DNA from: an uncultured Bacteroidota bacterium
GTDB lineage: Bacteria > Bacteroidota > Bacteroidia > Chitinophagales > Chitinophagaceae
Assembly (NCBI GenBank): GCA_903835005.1
Contig: CAILLK010000105.1
Coordinates: 1-49,430 of the forward strand
Direction of reading: 5' to 3'
DNA length: 49,430 nucleotides
The position numbers were made by a program, and so were the translations under genes. Under the pieces are notes generated by a model. That model was not told where the DNA came from. It was given only the letters and a program-made list of their open reading frames with translations, and made no database searches. Of this stretch, positions 8,041 through 16,718 are shown piece by piece. Position 1 is the stretch's first letter. Each line of letters begins with the position of its first letter.

Positions 8041-9110
8041 CAGATACTAAAGTAATTTCATCGAGCATTCACGATTACAAAATCCATTTCGAGAAGGATT
8101 TTTCTTTTCTGCCAGAGCTACTGCGTCAGGAAGATACTGTTTTTATTGTTGATAAGAACGTATTTGACCTTTACGAGGAATTTGCATTTTTAAAAGACAA
8201 TAATAACCTGCTGCTCCTTGATGCAATTGAGGAAAACAAAACGCTTGAAGCATCTGAAGGCATTCTGGATAAGATAATACTGCTCCGGCCCACTAAAAAA
8301 ACTAAAATTATTTCAATAGGTGGCGGAATTACTCAGGATGTTAGTGGCTTTGTAGCAAGTATTTTTTTCAGGGGGCTAAAATGGGTATATGTTCCTACCA
8401 CGCTTCTGGCGCAGGCCGATAGCTGCATGGGTAGCAAAACTTCACTGAATTACAAGTCATATAAAAACATATTGGGTACTTTTTACCCTCCTCACACGAT
8501 CTATATATGTACCTCTTTTATTTCCACATTGAAGGATGAGGATTTTTATAGTGGCATGGGCGAAGTAGCCAAACTGCATGCAATGGGCGGCCTGCAAACA
8601 CTGGATTTGTTGCTTTCTAAAATGACCGGCGTTTACAATAAAGATATACCAACAGTTCTGGAATTGACCAAATCATCACTAGATATTAAGTGGTCGTATA
8701 TGGATGGTGATGAGTTCGATCAGGGTAAACGGAACATGTTGAATTATGGTCATTGTTTTGGCCACGCTATCGAAACAGCAACACACTATAAAATACCTCA
8801 TGGTCAGGCCGTAGTTTTAGGTATGATTCTGGCCAATAAAGTTGCTTTAGATAAAAACTATATTTCGGAGGCGTTGAATGATAAATTAAACAGCTTGTTT
8901 TTTGATATTTTAAAATGCGATTTCAGGCAACTCAGGCAAATAGAAAATGAAGTGATTATTGGTGCGATGAAGCAAGATAAAAAGCGAATTGGTACCGGTT
9001 TGCCGCTGATAATGCCGAATAGTCTGTTTGAATTTTTTAAGATCACTGATCTTTCAGAAGAACAGGCCTCAACGGCTTTAAATTTTTTTAAAAATACTTA
9101 TTGCAATTAG
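8037..9110 (+). CDS. Sugar-phosphate cyclase (3-dehydroquinate-synthase superfamily), non-canonical
   Basis: A 357-residue AroB-fold protein. NAD-binding GGGITQD is at 95-101 and PTTLLAQADS at 120-129. The metal ligands are in place: E176 in GMGEVAKL, H239 in NYGHCFGHAIE and H255 in IPHG. R232 and K218 match other substrate-binding positions. The canonical D-x-S-x-GGKTG-x-N loop reads DSCMGSKTSLN (128-138), with Ser replacing two glycines. The context is not shikimate-type, so I expect a specialised cyclase such as those making 2-deoxy-scyllo-inosose, epi-valiolone or gadusol precursors; a divergent 3-dehydroquinate synthase remains possible. It overlaps the SDR by 4 bases. Confidence 0.85.
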   Translation: MTDTKVISSSIHDYKIHFEKDFSFLPELLRQEDTVFIVDKNVFDLYEEFAFLKDNNNLLLLDAIEENKTLEASEGILDKIILLRPTKKTKIISIGGGITQDVSGFVASIFFRGLKWVYVPTTLLAQADSCMGSKTSLNYKSYKNILGTFYPPHTIYICTSFISTLKDEDFYSGMGEVAKLHAMGGLQTLDLLLSKMTGVYNKDIPTVLELTKSSLDIKWSYMDGDEFDQGKRNMLNYGHCFGHAIETATHYKIPHGQAVVLGMILANKVALDKNYISEALNDKLNSLFFDILKCDFRQLRQIENEVIIGAMKQDKKRIGTGLPLIMPNSLFEFFKITDLSEEQASTALNFFKNTYCN

Positions 9111-9154
9111 CGTAGTTCTTGTTGATGAACGATGATTAAATCCTGGTAACAGAT

Positions 9155-10093
9155 ATGAACATTAAAGAAATAAAAGCCGAATATAAAAACGGTATACTCA
9201 CAAAGCCCGAATTTGCTGATAAAATGCATGAATTTCATGGTGTTTTATTTGAGTTTTCGGAAAATCTGGCGGGCACTGAAATAGAGAAGATTGAGATTGA
9301 AGAGGGCAATGTAATTTTTGTTACCCGGCAAACTCCTTTTCACCCCGGCGGCGTAAAATTTTACTTAGATATAGCTGATAAGAGAATCACACCTCTTGAA
9401 GCATTTAATTTTGATCAGTATGAGCAGGAGGATTCTGAAATGCTGTACAGCCTGGTGACTGATGGTGATACCATCTTCGATATTGGTGCTAATATTGGCT
9501 GGTATTCCAATCACCTGGCAAAAAAACTACCCAATTCCACTATCTATTGTTTTGAGCCAATCCCCGGAACTTTCGCGCAACTGAAGAACAATACCGGCCT
9601 CAACCAGTCAGAAAACATAGTGCTCAACAATTTTGCTTTTTCTGATTCCGTAAAAACACTTTCTTTTTATTATTCCCCTGCCCTTACAGGCGCATCTTCT
9701 TCTGTCAATATTACGGAGAATGAAAGCATGACCCTGCTTGAATGCCCCGCCGACACTCTCGACAATTTTGTGGCAAAAAACAATATACCGAAACTAGATT
9801 TTATTAAGTGCGATGTGGAAGGGGCTGAGTTCTTCGTGTACAAAGGTGCAGCTGCAACTATCGAAAAATACAAGCCGATCGTCTTTTCCGAGATGCTGCG
9901 CAAATGGGCTGCTAAATTTGGCTATCACCCCAACGATATTATCGCGTTCTTCCGGCAGTTTGGGTACAATGTGTATACGTCTCACGGAGGTAAATTAGTG
10001 TTGTTCGATACCGTTACACCGGATACAATGGAGACCAACTATTTCTTCCTGCACCCCGAAAAACATGCTGATAAAATAAAATCGCTGAGCTGA
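9155..10093 (+). CDS. FkbM-family SAM-dependent methyltransferase
   Basis: A 312-residue protein. Methyltransferase motif I, FDIGANIGWYS, lies near 107-117, followed by YCFEPIPG, and DFIKCDVEGAE lies near 210-220, which is typical of FkbM O-methyltransferases acting on sugars or polyketides. About 95 residues precede the domain and I do not recognise them. It starts 44 bases after the cyclase on the same strand and probably methylates the product of the cluster or a glycan that contains it. The start at 9155 is the first ATG in a frame that stays open to the end. Confidence 0.87.
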   Translation: MNIKEIKAEYKNGILTKPEFADKMHEFHGVLFEFSENLAGTEIEKIEIEEGNVIFVTRQTPFHPGGVKFYLDIADKRITPLEAFNFDQYEQEDSEMLYSLVTDGDTIFDIGANIGWYSNHLAKKLPNSTIYCFEPIPGTFAQLKNNTGLNQSENIVLNNFAFSDSVKTLSFYYSPALTGASSSVNITENESMTLLECPADTLDNFVAKNNIPKLDFIKCDVEGAEFFVYKGAAATIEKYKPIVFSEMLRKWAAKFGYHPNDIIAFFRQFGYNVYTSHGGKLVLFDTVTPDTMETNYFFLHPEKHADKIKSLS

Positions 10094-10141
10094 TTATAAC
10101 GGCATCGGGCAATCTCTGGGATTTTTTGCTTTTATTCTGCT

Positions 10142-10149
10142 TATTTTTG
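10142..10149 (+). promoter_or_regulatory. -7 box TATTTTTG just before era
   Basis: Exact TAnnTTTG match that ends 6 bases before the era ATG. If used, the transcript would be nearly leaderless. No TTG at the -33 spacing. Confidence 0.35.
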
Positions 10150-10155
10150 CCGATT

Positions 10156-11040
10156 ATGCCTGAACAGTTCAAGTCCGGTTTTGTAAATATTTTTGGTGCG
10201 CCCAATGCGGGTAAGTCTACGTTGCTGAATCTGCTGCTCGGTGAGCGGCTCGTTATCATCTCTCCAAAGGTGCAGACCACCCGCCACCGTATTCTTGGCA
10301 TACTCACTGAGCCTGGCTATCAGATTGTGTTTTCGGATACACCTGGTATTATTGAACCCAAGTACAAGCTGCACCAGAAAATGATGCTGCAGGTAAAAAG
10401 CGCACTCGAAGATGCCGATGTGGCTATATTGATGCACGATATCAGCAGGCCAATTGAGGAGTTTGAGGTAATAACCAATCAGCTTAATTTAAAAGTACCC
10501 TCCATTCTGTTGCTCAATAAGACAGATGTGCTGAAGGACAAAAGTAATATTGATACCACACTGAATACCTTCAAAGAAAAATATCCGAAGTGGAATGTGC
10601 TGGCAATTTCGGCGAAGAAAGAGATCAATACAGACCAGATCATGCCGCTGATCCTCAGCCACCTCCCCGAAGGGTTTGCCTATTATCCAGATGACAGTAT
10701 ATCCGACCGTTCGCAGCGGTTTTTTGTGGGTGAAATGATCCGGGAGCAGATTTACTCCTTATACGAAGAAGAGATACCTTATCATGCAGCGGTTTTGGTA
10801 CAGTCGTTTGAGGAGAAGACAACGCTCGATGTGATCAAGGCAGACATAATCGTAAGTCGTGAAACCCAGAAAATGATATTGCTGGGAAAGGGTGGCAGTA
10901 TGATCAAGCAACTGGGTATTAATTCGCGGAAAGTAATTGAAGAGTTCTTACAGAAAAAGGTACACCTGGAACTGTTTGTAAAAGTACGCCCCAAATGGCG
11001 CGATAATGAAAATTACCTGAAGGAGTATGGATATAATTGA
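10156..11040 (+). CDS. era: GTPase Era
   Basis: The 294-residue Era protein acts in 16S rRNA maturation and 30S assembly. The P-loop is GAPNAGKST near 14-22, the G3 motif DTPGI follows, and NKTD marks G4; the C-terminal KH domain includes GKGGSMIKQLG. I place the start at the ATG at 10156 (MPEQFKSG) rather than at an in-frame TTG 30 bases earlier, because the shorter form matches Era length and the extra residues would be a hydrophobic string. It overlaps the following PLP-enzyme gene by 14 bases. Confidence 0.95.
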   Translation: MPEQFKSGFVNIFGAPNAGKSTLLNLLLGERLVIISPKVQTTRHRILGILTEPGYQIVFSDTPGIIEPKYKLHQKMMLQVKSALEDADVAILMHDISRPIEEFEVITNQLNLKVPSILLLNKTDVLKDKSNIDTTLNTFKEKYPKWNVLAISAKKEINTDQIMPLILSHLPEGFAYYPDDSISDRSQRFFVGEMIREQIYSLYEEEIPYHAAVLVQSFEEKTTLDVIKADIIVSRETQKMILLGKGGSMIKQLGINSRKVIEEFLQKKVHLELFVKVRPKWRDNENYLKEYGYN

Positions 11041-11929
11041 TGAAAGGCTGGCCGTAATCCAGCCACTCAATAAGTTCTGGTACCAGAAAAAAGTTGCAGC
11101 CCTGGATATGCTCCGGCTCGACCAGATACATCCTGTTGTTTCGGGTAATAAATGGTTCAAGCTGAGGCTGAATATGAAGTATGCCACTGAGCATAATTTC
11201 AAAACTATTGTTACTTCAGGCGGCGGCTATTCCAATCACCTTATTGCTACTGCATTTACATCCCGGAAATTTGGCCTGGCATCTGTGGGTATTGTCAGGG
11301 GTAAGTATGACAGGTTAACACCTACTCTGCAAGCCTGCAGAAATGAGGGAATGGAGTTGATATTTGTAACAAAAGAGGACTATACAAACCGCAACGAACC
11401 CGGCTGGGCCAATGAATTTGTTCGCCATTTTGATGAGATACTGTTTGTGCCGGAAGGCGGCGCCAATGAATGGGGCAGGGCAGGGGCTGGGTTGCTGAGC
11501 AGGTTTGTAAGTGATGATTACACACATGTTTTAATTGCAGTGGGTTCTGGCACCACCCTTATTGGTCTGAGAAACAGCTTGCCGGCCGAGCAGCAGTTGT
11601 TTGGATTTGTGCCTATGAAGGAAGGAGCCTATTTGCAAAATTATATTGGCACTCATCTGCATGAGGGGAAAGCTAAGAACTGGCAACTGATTGATGATTA
11701 TCATTTTGGGGGATTTGGGAAGTGGAACCAGGAGTTGATCCGTTTTATGAATGATTTTTATACTGAAAACAAAATACCTCTGGATATAGTCTATACCTCT
11801 AAAATGATGTATGGCCTGCAACAGCTGTTGCAGAACAATGATTTCTCCGTAAGCGACCGGATTTTGTGTATTCATTCGGGTGGTTTGCAGGGCAATATTA
11901 GTGTGCAAAATGAATTGGTTTACAACTGA
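11027..11929 (+). CDS. PLP-dependent ACC deaminase / D-cysteine desulfhydrase-like enzyme
   Basis: A 300-residue fold-type II PLP enzyme. The PLP lysine lies in SGNKWFKL (about 39-46) and the phosphate/substrate segment is TSGGGYSNH. This matches the 1-aminocyclopropane-1-carboxylate deaminase/D-cysteine desulfhydrase family. The two activities cannot be separated by eye, and in Bacteroidota a D-cysteine or other D-amino-acid role is at least as likely. The ATG lies inside the end of era, so the gene is probably translated together with it. Confidence 0.85.
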   Translation: MDIIDERLAVIQPLNKFWYQKKVAALDMLRLDQIHPVVSGNKWFKLRLNMKYATEHNFKTIVTSGGGYSNHLIATAFTSRKFGLASVGIVRGKYDRLTPTLQACRNEGMELIFVTKEDYTNRNEPGWANEFVRHFDEILFVPEGGANEWGRAGAGLLSRFVSDDYTHVLIAVGSGTTLIGLRNSLPAEQQLFGFVPMKEGAYLQNYIGTHLHEGKAKNWQLIDDYHFGGFGKWNQELIRFMNDFYTENKIPLDIVYTSKMMYGLQQLLQNNDFSVSDRILCIHSGGLQGNISVQNELVYN

Positions 11930-11944
11930 TAAAATATTTAACGG

Positions 11945-12001
11945 AAAAGGTTATTCTTAAGGGATGAATGTTTTAATAACTGCCATGCATTTTAACCTTT
12001 T
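11945..12001 (+). terminator. Long-loop inverted repeat between the PLP enzyme and coaBC
   Basis: AAAAGGTTA at 11945-11953 pairs with TAACCTTTT at 11993-12001 and ends in a short T-run. The 39-base loop makes it a weak terminator candidate. Confidence 0.25.
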
Positions 12002-12053
12002 TACTCCTGTTCTGTTTCATTTTTATGCTTAAATTGCATTAGTTTTCAAAATC

Positions 12054-13268
12054 ATGTCTCTGAAAGGGAAAAAAATAGTACTTGGTGTAACCGGAAGCAT
12101 AGCCGCCTACAAAACGCCGCAACTGGTGCGATTGCTGATAAAAGCCGGCGCTGAGGTGCGTGTGGTAATAACAGATGCTGCCGCACTGTTTGTTAGCCCT
12201 TTATCTCTGGCTACAGTGTCCAAATATCCTGCTTTATCATCGGTGTCTGATGGCTCTACCTGGAATAACCATGTGGAACTTGGTCTTTGGGCTGATGGCA
12301 TGCTTATTGCCCCATGCAGCGCCAATACTTTAGGTAAGCTGGCTAACGGTCTTTGCGACAATCTTTTAAATGCTGTTTATCTTTCTTCCCGTTGCCCGGT
12401 ATTTATAGCACCGGCTATGGATGAGGATATGTGGCTTCACCCGTCTGTTCAATCAAATGTTTCCCGGCTTAAAGGTTTTGGCAACCATTTGATACCGGTA
12501 GGTCATGGCGAACTGGCCAGCGGGCTGACCGGTGATGGAAGAATGGCAGAACCTGAGGATATTCTTCACTACCTTGAAAATTTTTGGGAAGGTAAATACA
12601 GACCTCTGGCAGGTATAAAAGCGCTTGTGACGGCCGGACCAACATATGAACCAATAGACCCTGTGCGGTTTATTGGTAACTTTTCATCAGGAAAAATGGG
12701 GATTGCTGTAGCTGAGGCCCTGGCAGATAAGGGTGCGCAGGTTACTTTGGTGCTGGGCCCATCCAATGAACGTACTACTCATTCGATGGTAAAAACAATA
12801 TCAGTAGTTACTGCGCTCGAGATGTATGATGCATGTATGGCTGAGTTTAATCAATGCCAGATAGCCATATTAGCTGCTGCAGTAGCAGATTACCGGCCAT
12901 TGGTAAAAGCCAGTGAAAAAATTAAGAAGAACGAAACTGAATTCAATCTGATACTTACAAAAAATAATGATATTCTGGCCAGCCTGGGTAAAATAAAAGA
13001 GCCCTGGCAAACGTTAGTAGGATTTGCACTGGAAACCAATAATGAGCTGGAACATGCATCCGGTAAGCTGGAGGCGAAAAATGCCGATATGATTGTGCTT
13101 AATTCACTTAAAGATGAAGGAGCAGGATTTGGTCATGATACCAATAAAATAACCCTTCTGATAAAGGGTAAAGATAACCTGGATCTGCCGCTGCAATCTA
13201 AGAAAAGCGCTGCGGGTGCAATTGTTGATAACCTTATTAAATTGCGATATGATCAAGAAACTGTTTAG
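12054..13268 (+). CDS. coaBC: Bifunctional phosphopantothenoylcysteine decarboxylase / phosphopantothenate-cysteine ligase CoaBC
   Basis: A 404-residue fusion that catalyses two successive steps of coenzyme A synthesis. The N-terminal flavin decarboxylase half shows [10 protein letters not shown] at the start and PAMDEDMW near 121-128. The CTP-dependent ligase half shows [16 protein letters not shown] and SSGKMG near 200-220 and a conserved AAVADYRP. The length is normal for the fusion. It overlaps porD by 20 bases, an arrangement I recall as common in Bacteroidota. Confidence 0.96.
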   Translation: MSLKGKKIVLGVTGSIAAYKTPQLVRLLIKAGAEVRVVITDAAALFVSPLSLATVSKYPALSSVSDGSTWNNHVELGLWADGMLIAPCSANTLGKLANGLCDNLLNAVYLSSRCPVFIAPAMDEDMWLHPSVQSNVSRLKGFGNHLIPVGHGELASGLTGDGRMAEPEDILHYLENFWEGKYRPLAGIKALVTAGPTYEPIDPVRFIGNFSSGKMGIAVAEALADKGAQVTLVLGPSNERTTHSMVKTISVVTALEMYDACMAEFNQCQIAILAAAVADYRPLVKASEKIKKNETEFNLILTKNNDILASLGKIKEPWQTLVGFALETNNELEHASGKLEAKNADMIVLNSLKDEGAGFGHDTNKITLLIKGKDNLDLPLQSKKSAAGAIVDNLIKLRYDQETV

Positions 13269-14172
13269 TCTAGTCTTAGTCCTTGCGATAAGCCTGGAGG
13301 GGTGGGGGCAGGAGTTCAACTGCAAGATATCTATCATGCATGATAAAATTACGAATGTCGATCCTCAAATGTTTGTAACCATGCAGAAGGCATTCAATGA
13401 TTTTTTCAATAGTCAGAAATGGACCACTGATGAATACAAACCTGCTGAAAAAATAGATGTCAATATTCTCTTTAACCTCACCAGCAACAATCTTAACGGA
13501 GATGTAGATGCTTATGCCGGAACCATGAATATCCAGGCAACAAGGCCGGTATATAACTCGGGTTATACTTCTACTATTGTCAATTATATTGATAAGGATA
13601 TTGCTTTTCACTTTGGCCAGGGAAATACGCTACATTTTGATGATAACCAGGTTTCGGGTACTGATCCGCTGGCGGCCAATGCAACGGCAATTATGGCCTA
13701 TTATGCCTACCTCATACTTGCCCTCGATTACGACAGCTTTTCACCTGAGGGTGGTACTGTTTACCTCAAAAAAGCGCAGAATGTTACCAACAGCGCCCCG
13801 GATGGTAAAGGTATTTCGGGCTGGAAATCGGCAGAGAACCAACGCAACCGGTTCTGGATCACTGATCAGTTACTGAATACCCGTTTCAGTGAGGTGCGCG
13901 GATTCTGGTACACTATGCACCGCGAGGGTCTGGACAGCATGTACATGAAGCCTAATGAAGCTCGCACACGGATATTAACCAGTCTCAAAAAGCTATACAA
14001 TGTGAACCGGGAAAACCCGAGCTCAATATTGCTGCAATTTGTCTTCAATGCCAAATCAGATGAGATACTGCATATATTGGCCCAGGCACCTAAGCCAGAC
14101 CGTGGCCAGTATATAACACTGCTCAGCGCAATGGACGTGCCCAATTCGGGTAAGTATAATGCTTACAGGTAG
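13249..14172 (+). CDS. porD: Type IX secretion system protein PorD (DUF4835)
   Basis: A 307-residue protein counted from the ATG at 13249; an earlier in-frame start at 13216 would put residues before a good signal peptide ([15 protein letters not shown], cleavage after EGWGQ). The body matches DUF4835/PorD: EFNCKISI at the mature N-terminus, NTLHFDD and GTDPLAANATAIMAYYAYLILALDYDSF in the middle. PorD is a periplasmic or outer-membrane-associated part of the T9SS; its exact role is not settled. Two T9SS cargo proteins lie in this window. It overlaps coaBC and is followed by a DUF4296 lipoprotein gene. Confidence 0.85.
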   Translation: MIKKLFSLVLVLAISLEGWGQEFNCKISIMHDKITNVDPQMFVTMQKAFNDFFNSQKWTTDEYKPAEKIDVNILFNLTSNNLNGDVDAYAGTMNIQATRPVYNSGYTSTIVNYIDKDIAFHFGQGNTLHFDDNQVSGTDPLAANATAIMAYYAYLILALDYDSFSPEGGTVYLKKAQNVTNSAPDGKGISGWKSAENQRNRFWITDQLLNTRFSEVRGFWYTMHREGLDSMYMKPNEARTRILTSLKKLYNVNRENPSSILLQFVFNAKSDEILHILAQAPKPDRGQYITLLSAMDVPNSGKYNAYR

Positions 14173-14198
14173 CTTACAACTTACAATTTACAATTCCA
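14171..14198. repeat. Short 7-bp-period repeat between porD and the DUF4296 gene
   Basis: Heptamers AGCTTAC, AACTTAC, AATTTAC and AATTCCA follow in register, starting at the porD stop. It is a shorter relative of the arrays at 1575-1623 and 38768-38844. Confidence 0.4.
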
Positions 14199-14204
14199 GA
14201 ACAA

Positions 14205-14672
14205 TTGAACAGAATATTTCCAGTTATCCTGCTTTTATTAATAGTTGTTTCCTGCAAAAACAAAGCCTCGGATCAGGGCTACCACATGCCTCCCAAAATG
14301 ATGCAGCAGGTGCTTATGGATGTAAATCTGGCGGAAGCATTCAGCACTGTGGTAAGAGACAGCGCTCATAAACCAGGTACGAAAAACAATGATTCTCTTG
14401 CTGTTTATTATGCTTCCATATTTAATCATTACAAGATTACTCCAGAGCAATTTCAGGAAAGTCTGGAATGGTATAAAGCCAATCCGGATAAACTAGACAC
14501 CATATACACCAGCTTACTGGCCAAAGTGACAACCACACAGAATAAACTGGCCCCTGTTCCTGCAGCCATCAACACGGTTTTTCCTCATCCTGCGCCGGTA
14601 TTGCCTCCTAATTATATAAAACCGGGTGACCGTATACATCATAATTTACCAGTTATTCCGGGTAAGCCATAA
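14205..14672 (+). CDS. DUF4296 lipoprotein
   Basis: A 155-residue protein with a TTG start, a hydrophobic leader and a lipobox-like LIVVSC (cysteine near residue 17), so it is probably membrane-anchored through lipid. The mature part, with MPPKMMQQVLMDVNLAEAF then YYASIFNHYKIT and FQESLEWYKANP, is the DUF4296 pattern common in Bacteroidota. No function is known to me. There is no better ATG start upstream. It follows porD by 32 bases. Confidence 0.75.
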   Translation: MNRIFPVILLLLIVVSCKNKASDQGYHMPPKMMQQVLMDVNLAEAFSTVVRDSAHKPGTKNNDSLAVYYASIFNHYKITPEQFQESLEWYKANPDKLDTIYTSLLAKVTTTQNKLAPVPAAINTVFPHPAPVLPPNYIKPGDRIHHNLPVIPGKP

Positions 14673-14847
14673 TGGTGAGCTTTATTTATATGCAACTACA
14701 ATTTTTAAACAACACAGGATATGAGTTAAGAAAGCAACGGTTTATATTATTTTAGAACAGTTCTACTGCCAGAATACAGCCGGGTTCAAACTGAATGCGA
14801 ACATTTACCTTATTTATTACATTCGCCTGATGAACATAAAATGAGGG

Positions 14848-15024
14848 ATGCATTTTGGTTTGCTGATGATGGGGTGTTTGTTTATTTTCAATGGTGTTGT
14901 TGCCATGATTATTACCGAACCGTTTAAACTGACAAAAGTTTTATTACTCATTCCCGCGGGCCTGCTTCTTGTTGCTGTCGCCTATGGTATTCGGAGGAAA
15001 TATAACCTGAATATAATGGACTGA
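14848..15024 (+). CDS. Small two-helix membrane protein (58 residues)
   Basis: An ATG at 14848 opens 58 codons ending in TGA at 15022-15024. The peptide has two hydrophobic helices, at about 4-22 (LLMMGCLFIFNGVVAMII) and 31-47 (VLLLIPAGLLLVAVA). A TEPFKLTK linker lies between them and a basic RRKYNLNIMD tail follows. This layout is common for real small membrane proteins and unusual for chance frames. I do not recognise a family. The rest of the interval from 14673 to 15183 shows only a TAnnTTTG box at 15110-15117. Confidence 0.45.
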   Translation: MHFGLLMMGCLFIFNGVVAMIITEPFKLTKVLLLIPAGLLLVAVAYGIRRKYNLNIMD

Positions 15025-15109
15025 AACCATATTTTGTTACTGTTTTTTTAAAATCTTACCAAACTTGGTGATTTTAATAAAAACAGGATCGGAGTTCAGT
15101 TTTATGATT

Positions 15110-15117
15110 TATTTTTG
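15110..15117 (+). promoter_or_regulatory. -7 box TATTTTTG upstream of the TlpA-like gene
   Basis: Exact TAnnTTTG match 66 bases before the ATG at 15184, in an AT-rich stretch. No TTG at the -33 spacing. Confidence 0.38.
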
Positions 15118-15183
15118 ATTTTCTGAACCAACATAAATCAAAACAATACTGTCTTTAACGGTAAACTATTCAAAATTAAACTT

Positions 15184-16659
15184 ATGAAGCGAATTTCTCT
15201 CCTGGCATTGGTGTTGTTATTAGGTTTTTCTTTTAGTTCATCGGCCGCCGAGGGCTATCATATTCAGCTGAAAATGACTGATATGAAAGACTCCCTTGTT
15301 TACCTGGTTCACTATTATGGAAAGGGCAGGCCAACAATTTTTATTTCCGATTCCGTAAAAATGGATCATTACGGTGTTGCCGTATTCGATAGCAAGACCA
15401 ATCATGATTCTACTTTTGTTGGTGGTATCTATATTATCCTGGTTAAAGATGCTGAGCGAACCAATTTTGAATTTTTGCTTAATAAAGGAGATAACATGAC
15501 TATTACAGCTACCAGGAGTAAATTGCCTGAAGGAGTAAAATTTAAAAACTCACCCGAAAATGAACGATTTGAAGAGTATGTTGATTATCTGAAAGGTTAC
15601 TCTGCCGATCAGGATAAATTGAAAAAAGAACTGGAAAAAGCAACTTCCTCCGCCGATACTGATGCCGTACGTAAAAAATCGGTTGCTGCTTCTAAGGTGC
15701 TTACCAATTACCGTCGCGATTATATTAAAAAATATCCCGCAGATCTTTTGTCTGCCGTTTTCGGAGGTATGGAGACACCTGAAATTCCAGAAGGACCTCA
15801 TTATCTGGAAGATGGCGTTACTAAAGATTCTACTTTTGCCTACCGGTATTATAAAGCACATTACTGGGATGGATTCAACTTCCGTGATGACAGGCTGATA
15901 TATACACCGCTTTATGACTCCAAGATAGAAGAATATTTCACCAAACTGGTGCTCCCCTGGCCCGACAGCGTGGAAAAAGAAAGTGATGACCTGCTGCGCA
16001 AATGCAAGGGCACAAGGGATATGTTTCATTATACCCTCTGGTGGCTGACCCGTAATGCCGAAAACAGTAAAGTAATGGGTATGGATGAAGCCTTTGTGTA
16101 CCTGGTTGAGAATTACTACATGAAGGGAGACGCTTTCTGGCTCACCAGCGAAGAACTGACCAAATACATGGACAGGGCCCAGAAAATAGCACCCAATGTG
16201 ATAGGTAATATTGCACCAGAAATAAAACTGCCCGATGTAGTTACCAAAAAAGAACAAAGTATGATGAGCCTGAAAGCTAAATATACACTGGTTGTTTTCT
16301 ATTCACCTAATTGTGGCCATTGCCAGCACGAAATGCCGGGACTGGATTCGCTGTACCGGGCTGTGCTCAAGGATAAAGGCGTAAAAATATACACCGTTGC
16401 TACAGAAACAGATGATACAACCATCCACAATTTCAATAAGAAATATAATATGACCGACTGGACCAACACCTGGGACCCCGATCATACCAGCGACTATCAT
16501 AATAAATATGATGTATACAGCACGCCTACTATATACCTGCTCGACGACAAGAAGATAATAAGGGGTAAGAGGCTCGACCATAACAACATAGCTAATGTGA
16601 TTGATATGCTTGAAAGAAGAGCTAAGGATAAAGCAAAGGAAAAGGGTGCAAAACAATAA
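15184..16659 (+). CDS. Secreted TlpA-like thioredoxin-fold protein with DUF4369/DUF5106-type N-terminus
   Basis: A 491-residue exported protein: signal peptide MKRISLLALVLLLGFSFSSSAA, then a beta-rich domain (about 25-130) of the type in Bacteroidota TlpA-like proteins, a charged helical middle with DUF5106 character, and a C-terminal thioredoxin domain. The redox pair is C377-G-H-C380, in the context FYSPNCGHCQHEMP; STPTIYLL supplies the cis-proline. Such proteins reduce or shuffle disulfides in the periplasm. The partner is unknown. A strong terminator follows at 16690. Confidence 0.85.
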   Translation: MKRISLLALVLLLGFSFSSSAAEGYHIQLKMTDMKDSLVYLVHYYGKGRPTIFISDSVKMDHYGVAVFDSKTNHDSTFVGGIYIILVKDAERTNFEFLLNKGDNMTITATRSKLPEGVKFKNSPENERFEEYVDYLKGYSADQDKLKKELEKATSSADTDAVRKKSVAASKVLTNYRRDYIKKYPADLLSAVFGGMETPEIPEGPHYLEDGVTKDSTFAYRYYKAHYWDGFNFRDDRLIYTPLYDSKIEEYFTKLVLPWPDSVEKESDDLLRKCKGTRDMFHYTLWWLTRNAENSKVMGMDEAFVYLVENYYMKGDAFWLTSEELTKYMDRAQKIAPNVIGNIAPEIKLPDVVTKKEQSMMSLKAKYTLVVFYSPNCGHCQHEMPGLDSLYRAVLKDKGVKIYTVATETDDTTIHNFNKKYNMTDWTNTWDPDHTSDYHNKYDVYSTPTIYLLDDKKIIRGKRLDHNNIANVIDMLERRAKDKAKEKGAKQ

Positions 16660-16689
16660 TATAAAAAGCTTCAAAAATGGTGAAAACAG

Positions 16690-16718
16690 AGCCCTGTGAT
16701 GATGCAGGGCTTTATTTT
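16690..16718 (+). terminator. Rho-independent terminator after the TlpA-like gene
   Basis: AGCCCTG and CAGGGCT form a perfect 7-bp stem around the loop TGATGATG, followed by TTATTTT. Confidence 0.75.

Noticed and set aside
8037..9110. Assignment of the cyclase as AroB of the shikimate pathway
   Set aside because: There are no shikimate genes around it and the substrate loop carries two Gly-to-Ser changes. Not excluded, but not preferred.
15550..16257. A 235-residue open frame antisense to the TlpA-like gene
   Set aside because: The composition is unlike a bacterial protein, it has no motif, and it lies wholly inside a well-supported gene.
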